Below are positions 6,315 to 7,663 of a DNA stretch of 7,663 nt, in pieces; position 1 is the stretch's first letter, and each line of letters starts with the position of its first letter. This DNA comes from Methanosarcinales archaeon. Its GTDB lineage: Archaea > Halobacteriota > Methanosarcinia > DSM-18856 > Methermicoccaceae. The notes below the pieces were generated by a model that was not told where the DNA came from, searched no databases, and saw nothing but the letters and a program-made list of their open reading frames with translations. The stretch lies in the NCBI GenBank assembly GCA_003661015.1, contig QMVI01000049.1, positions 1 through 7,663 of the forward strand, read 5' to 3'. A program made the position numbers and the translations under genes.

Positions 6315-7487
6315 TTAAAGTTTTTCAAACTTTCTCTTCAACATTTCATCAACCTGAGAGGCAACCTCTCCAAGCTTCGCAATTGTCTCATCCCTTTTCC
6401 TACCCTTCACAATTATACTCATGAAAGGGTCGCCTTCATTGTATATTTCACCCTCCTGTGGAACATCCCTCACCACTCCTTTTTTCCACATCTCTTTGAG
6501 CTTTTCTGACAGAGAACTTGATATCCGAATGTTGACTGGTGAATAGTATATGCCTCTCGCCCATACTGAGTTGTGAGAACACTCTGGGAGATGTAGATTG
6601 TGGAAAGACTTCATGTGCCAGTCAAATAGACTTATGTTGAGTGAGAGGTCAACTGTGTCTATACTACCTTGAAACCTTGGATTCACCTCAATCACCCACC
6701 ATTTTTCATTCCCAACCACAATATCCACACCACATGAGCCGAGCAATCCCATCTCAATACACATCCTCTCGATGGTTGAAAGAGCAGTTGTGGGTACACA
6801 TTGTTCGAGAGGAGTTATGTTGCCGGAATACTCCATGTTATGTGCATGAAGAAAGTCAGTTCCAATGAGTTGTTCATTCAATGCAACAATCTTCGCCTCT
6901 TCCTTTGACACTACAAGTGATACACTGGCATCTCGTCCTTCCACATACTCTTGAATTATGTAATCCACTTCATTCTTCTCAAACCTCTCGAGAGATAGTG
7001 ATAACTCATTATCATTTCTCACTACAATAACATCCTTCCCCCCTGCCCCAACTCTCGGTTTTACAACAGCCGGATATTCCACATTCTCTTCTCTAAATTC
7101 TCTTGGGTGGGGTATATTCATTTTTTTGAGAGTTTTTTGGAGATTCTTTTTATCCACAATCTTTTCTGCATGTTTATATGGTATATTGTAAGGCAGTTCA
7201 AAATCTCGTACATGATTCAACATACCGTTCTCAACTCCGAGCCATCCCCCTGCAACCATACACTCATATTCGCCTTTGTTCACCAGTTCCTGCCCAATCG
7301 TAAATGCATCTAATGGACTTTGAACTATTATGAGTTCTTCTACCATTGAACATAAATCAAAATCAGCATAATGGTCTATTGCACCAACCCTATACCCCCC
7401 TCTGATGGCAGACTGAACTAATGGCCGTGATGGAGAGCCTATGATCAATATCCTTTCTGGCAAGTCAGATATCAGCATTCCAATCAC
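6315..7487 (-). CDS. ATP-grasp domain ligase (predicted ATP-dependent carboligase, COG2232-like)
   Basis: 390-residue enzyme of the ATP-grasp superfamily, which joins a carboxylate to an amine, thiol or similar nucleophile through an acylphosphate. Seen: an N-terminal Rossmann-like segment (ILIIGSPSRP at 13-22, then GYRVGAID); the ATP-binding part with YPAVVKPRVGAGGKDV at 138-153 (K143 expected to contact ATP); IIQEYVEGRDASVS at 177-190; GVDIVVG at 253-259; and the metal-binding signature VIEVNPRFQGS at 265-275 (E267, N269). The catalytic set looks intact. GTG at 7487 is chosen because GGAG lies 7 nt upstream; ATG 7478 would be about 16 nt away. It follows a DUF362-like gene whose TAA directly abuts the GTG. 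Archaeal relatives are mostly uncharacterised; cofactor biosynthesis (as for the ATP-grasp enzyme MfnD of methanofuran synthesis) is a guess, not a reading. Ends in TAA. Confidence 0.85.
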   Translation of the reverse strand: MIGMLISDLPERILIIGSPSRPLVQSAIRGGYRVGAIDHYADFDLCSMVEELIIVQSPLDAFTIGQELVNKGEYECMVAGGWLGVENGMLNHVRDFELPYNIPYKHAEKIVDKKNLQKTLKKMNIPHPREFREENVEYPAVVKPRVGAGGKDVIVVRNDNELSLSLERFEKNEVDYIIQEYVEGRDASVSLVVSKEEAKIVALNEQLIGTDFLHAHNMEYSGNITPLEQCVPTTALSTIERMCIEMGLLGSCGVDIVVGNEKWWVIEVNPRFQGSIDTVDLSLNISLFDWHMKSFHNLHLPECSHNSVWARGIYYSPVNIRISSSLSEKLKEMWKKGVVRDVPQEGEIYNEGDPFMSIIVKGRKRDETIAKLGEVASQVDEMLKRKFEKL

Positions 7488-7663
7488 TTAGAGTCTCCTA
7501 TACTCTTTTCTAAGCCTCTAAATATCTCCATCTATATCTATGCTATACAAATCACAAGTTCCCAGACCTGCTTTACTCGCTATCCTGAGATAGAGAACCT
7601 CTTGGGGGTCTATCCCCATGAGATATGCTCCAACCGCATCACAGGAAACTGGGTTGTTGGATG
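7488..7663 (-). CDS. DUF362-like protein, C-terminal fragment with in-frame TAG before a TAA
   Basis: Only the last 57 complete codons lie in the window; the gene starts beyond the right edge. The reading (minus strand, first full codon at 7661) shows NPVSCDAVGAYLMGIDPQEV, then YLRIASKAGLG, which fits the C-terminus of DUF362 proteins (pattern DPVAxDAVGAxLMGxDPxxxxYLRLAxxxGLG). DUF362 proteins are often linked to iron-sulfur ferredoxin-like domains, and their function is unsettled. After SIDIDGDI the frame meets TAG at 7518-7520, then continues RLRKEYRRL to TAA at 7488-7490. Family members usually have a charged helical tail at this point, so read-through looks natural. The TAA touches the GTG of the ATP-grasp gene, and the extension contains that gene's Shine-Dalgarno. 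If TAG is a stop, the CDS ends at 7518 instead. Confidence 0.7.
7518..7520 (-). other. In-frame TAG near the end of the DUF362-like gene (sense codon or stop)
   Basis: Third TAG of the window that lies in a recognisable coding frame, in the context DIDGDI-TAG-RLRKEYRRL-TAA. Either it terminates the protein and leaves a 30-nt spacer before the next start, or it is read as an amino acid and adds ten residues in all. The short distance to TAA makes the coding evidence weaker than for the two lhr TAGs. Confidence 0.5.

Noticed and set aside
1..7663. CRISPR array, insertion sequence, tRNA-linked integration site or rRNA
   Set aside because: No spaced repeats, transposase, integrase or rRNA-like stretch was seen, and no second copy of the tRNA 3' end that would mark an attachment site.

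Overview
The window looks archaeal, most likely a euryarchaeote related to methanogens or their methane/alkane-oxidising relatives. The evidence is an archaeal-type Lhr helicase, a TtuA/Ncs6-type tRNA thiolase with zinc fingers at both ends, a DUF2162/ExbB-like/DUF2149 membrane cassette of a kind I associate with methanogens and Archaeoglobi, a tRNA-Thr with U73 and no encoded CCA, and A/T-rich TATA-like promoters with at least one probably leaderless start. Base composition is moderately AT-rich. I cannot name the genus.

Layout: (1) 1-594, minus, 5' part of an MscS-family mechanosensitive channel. (2) 677-3466, plus, a full-length Lhr helicase gene whose frame contains two TAG codons (1280-1282 and 1454-1456). 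It is followed 7 nt later by a TtuA/Ncs6-type tRNA sulfurtransferase (3474-4415). (3) 4453-6123, minus, a tightly overlapping three-gene membrane operon: DUF2162 transporter-like protein, MotA/TolQ/ExbB protein, then a small DUF2149 protein with ExbD-like topology. (4) 6225-6297, minus, tRNA-Thr(GGT). (5) 6315-7663, minus, an ATP-grasp ligase preceded by the 3' end of a DUF362-like gene, which carries a third in-frame TAG (7518-7520) just before its TAA.

The main point of interest is the TAG codons. The Lhr frame stays open and family-like across both TAGs, with no frameshift, and the TAGs fall between helicase motifs III and IV. In the DUF362-like gene, reading through TAG adds a short basic tail and ends in a TAA that directly abuts the next gene's GTG. 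Every other gene end visible here uses TAA or TGA. Together this suggests an organism that decodes TAG as an amino acid, most plausibly pyrrolysine, with some or all TAG codons being sense codons. Standard-code gene calling would split Lhr into a 201-aa piece and a 665-aa piece and lose the residues between them.

The second point is the membrane operon, which looks like an ion-driven ExbB/ExbD-type motor coupled to a polytopic transporter. Its substrate cannot be determined from this window. No gene-free stretch exceeds about 110 bases apart from the one holding the tRNA.
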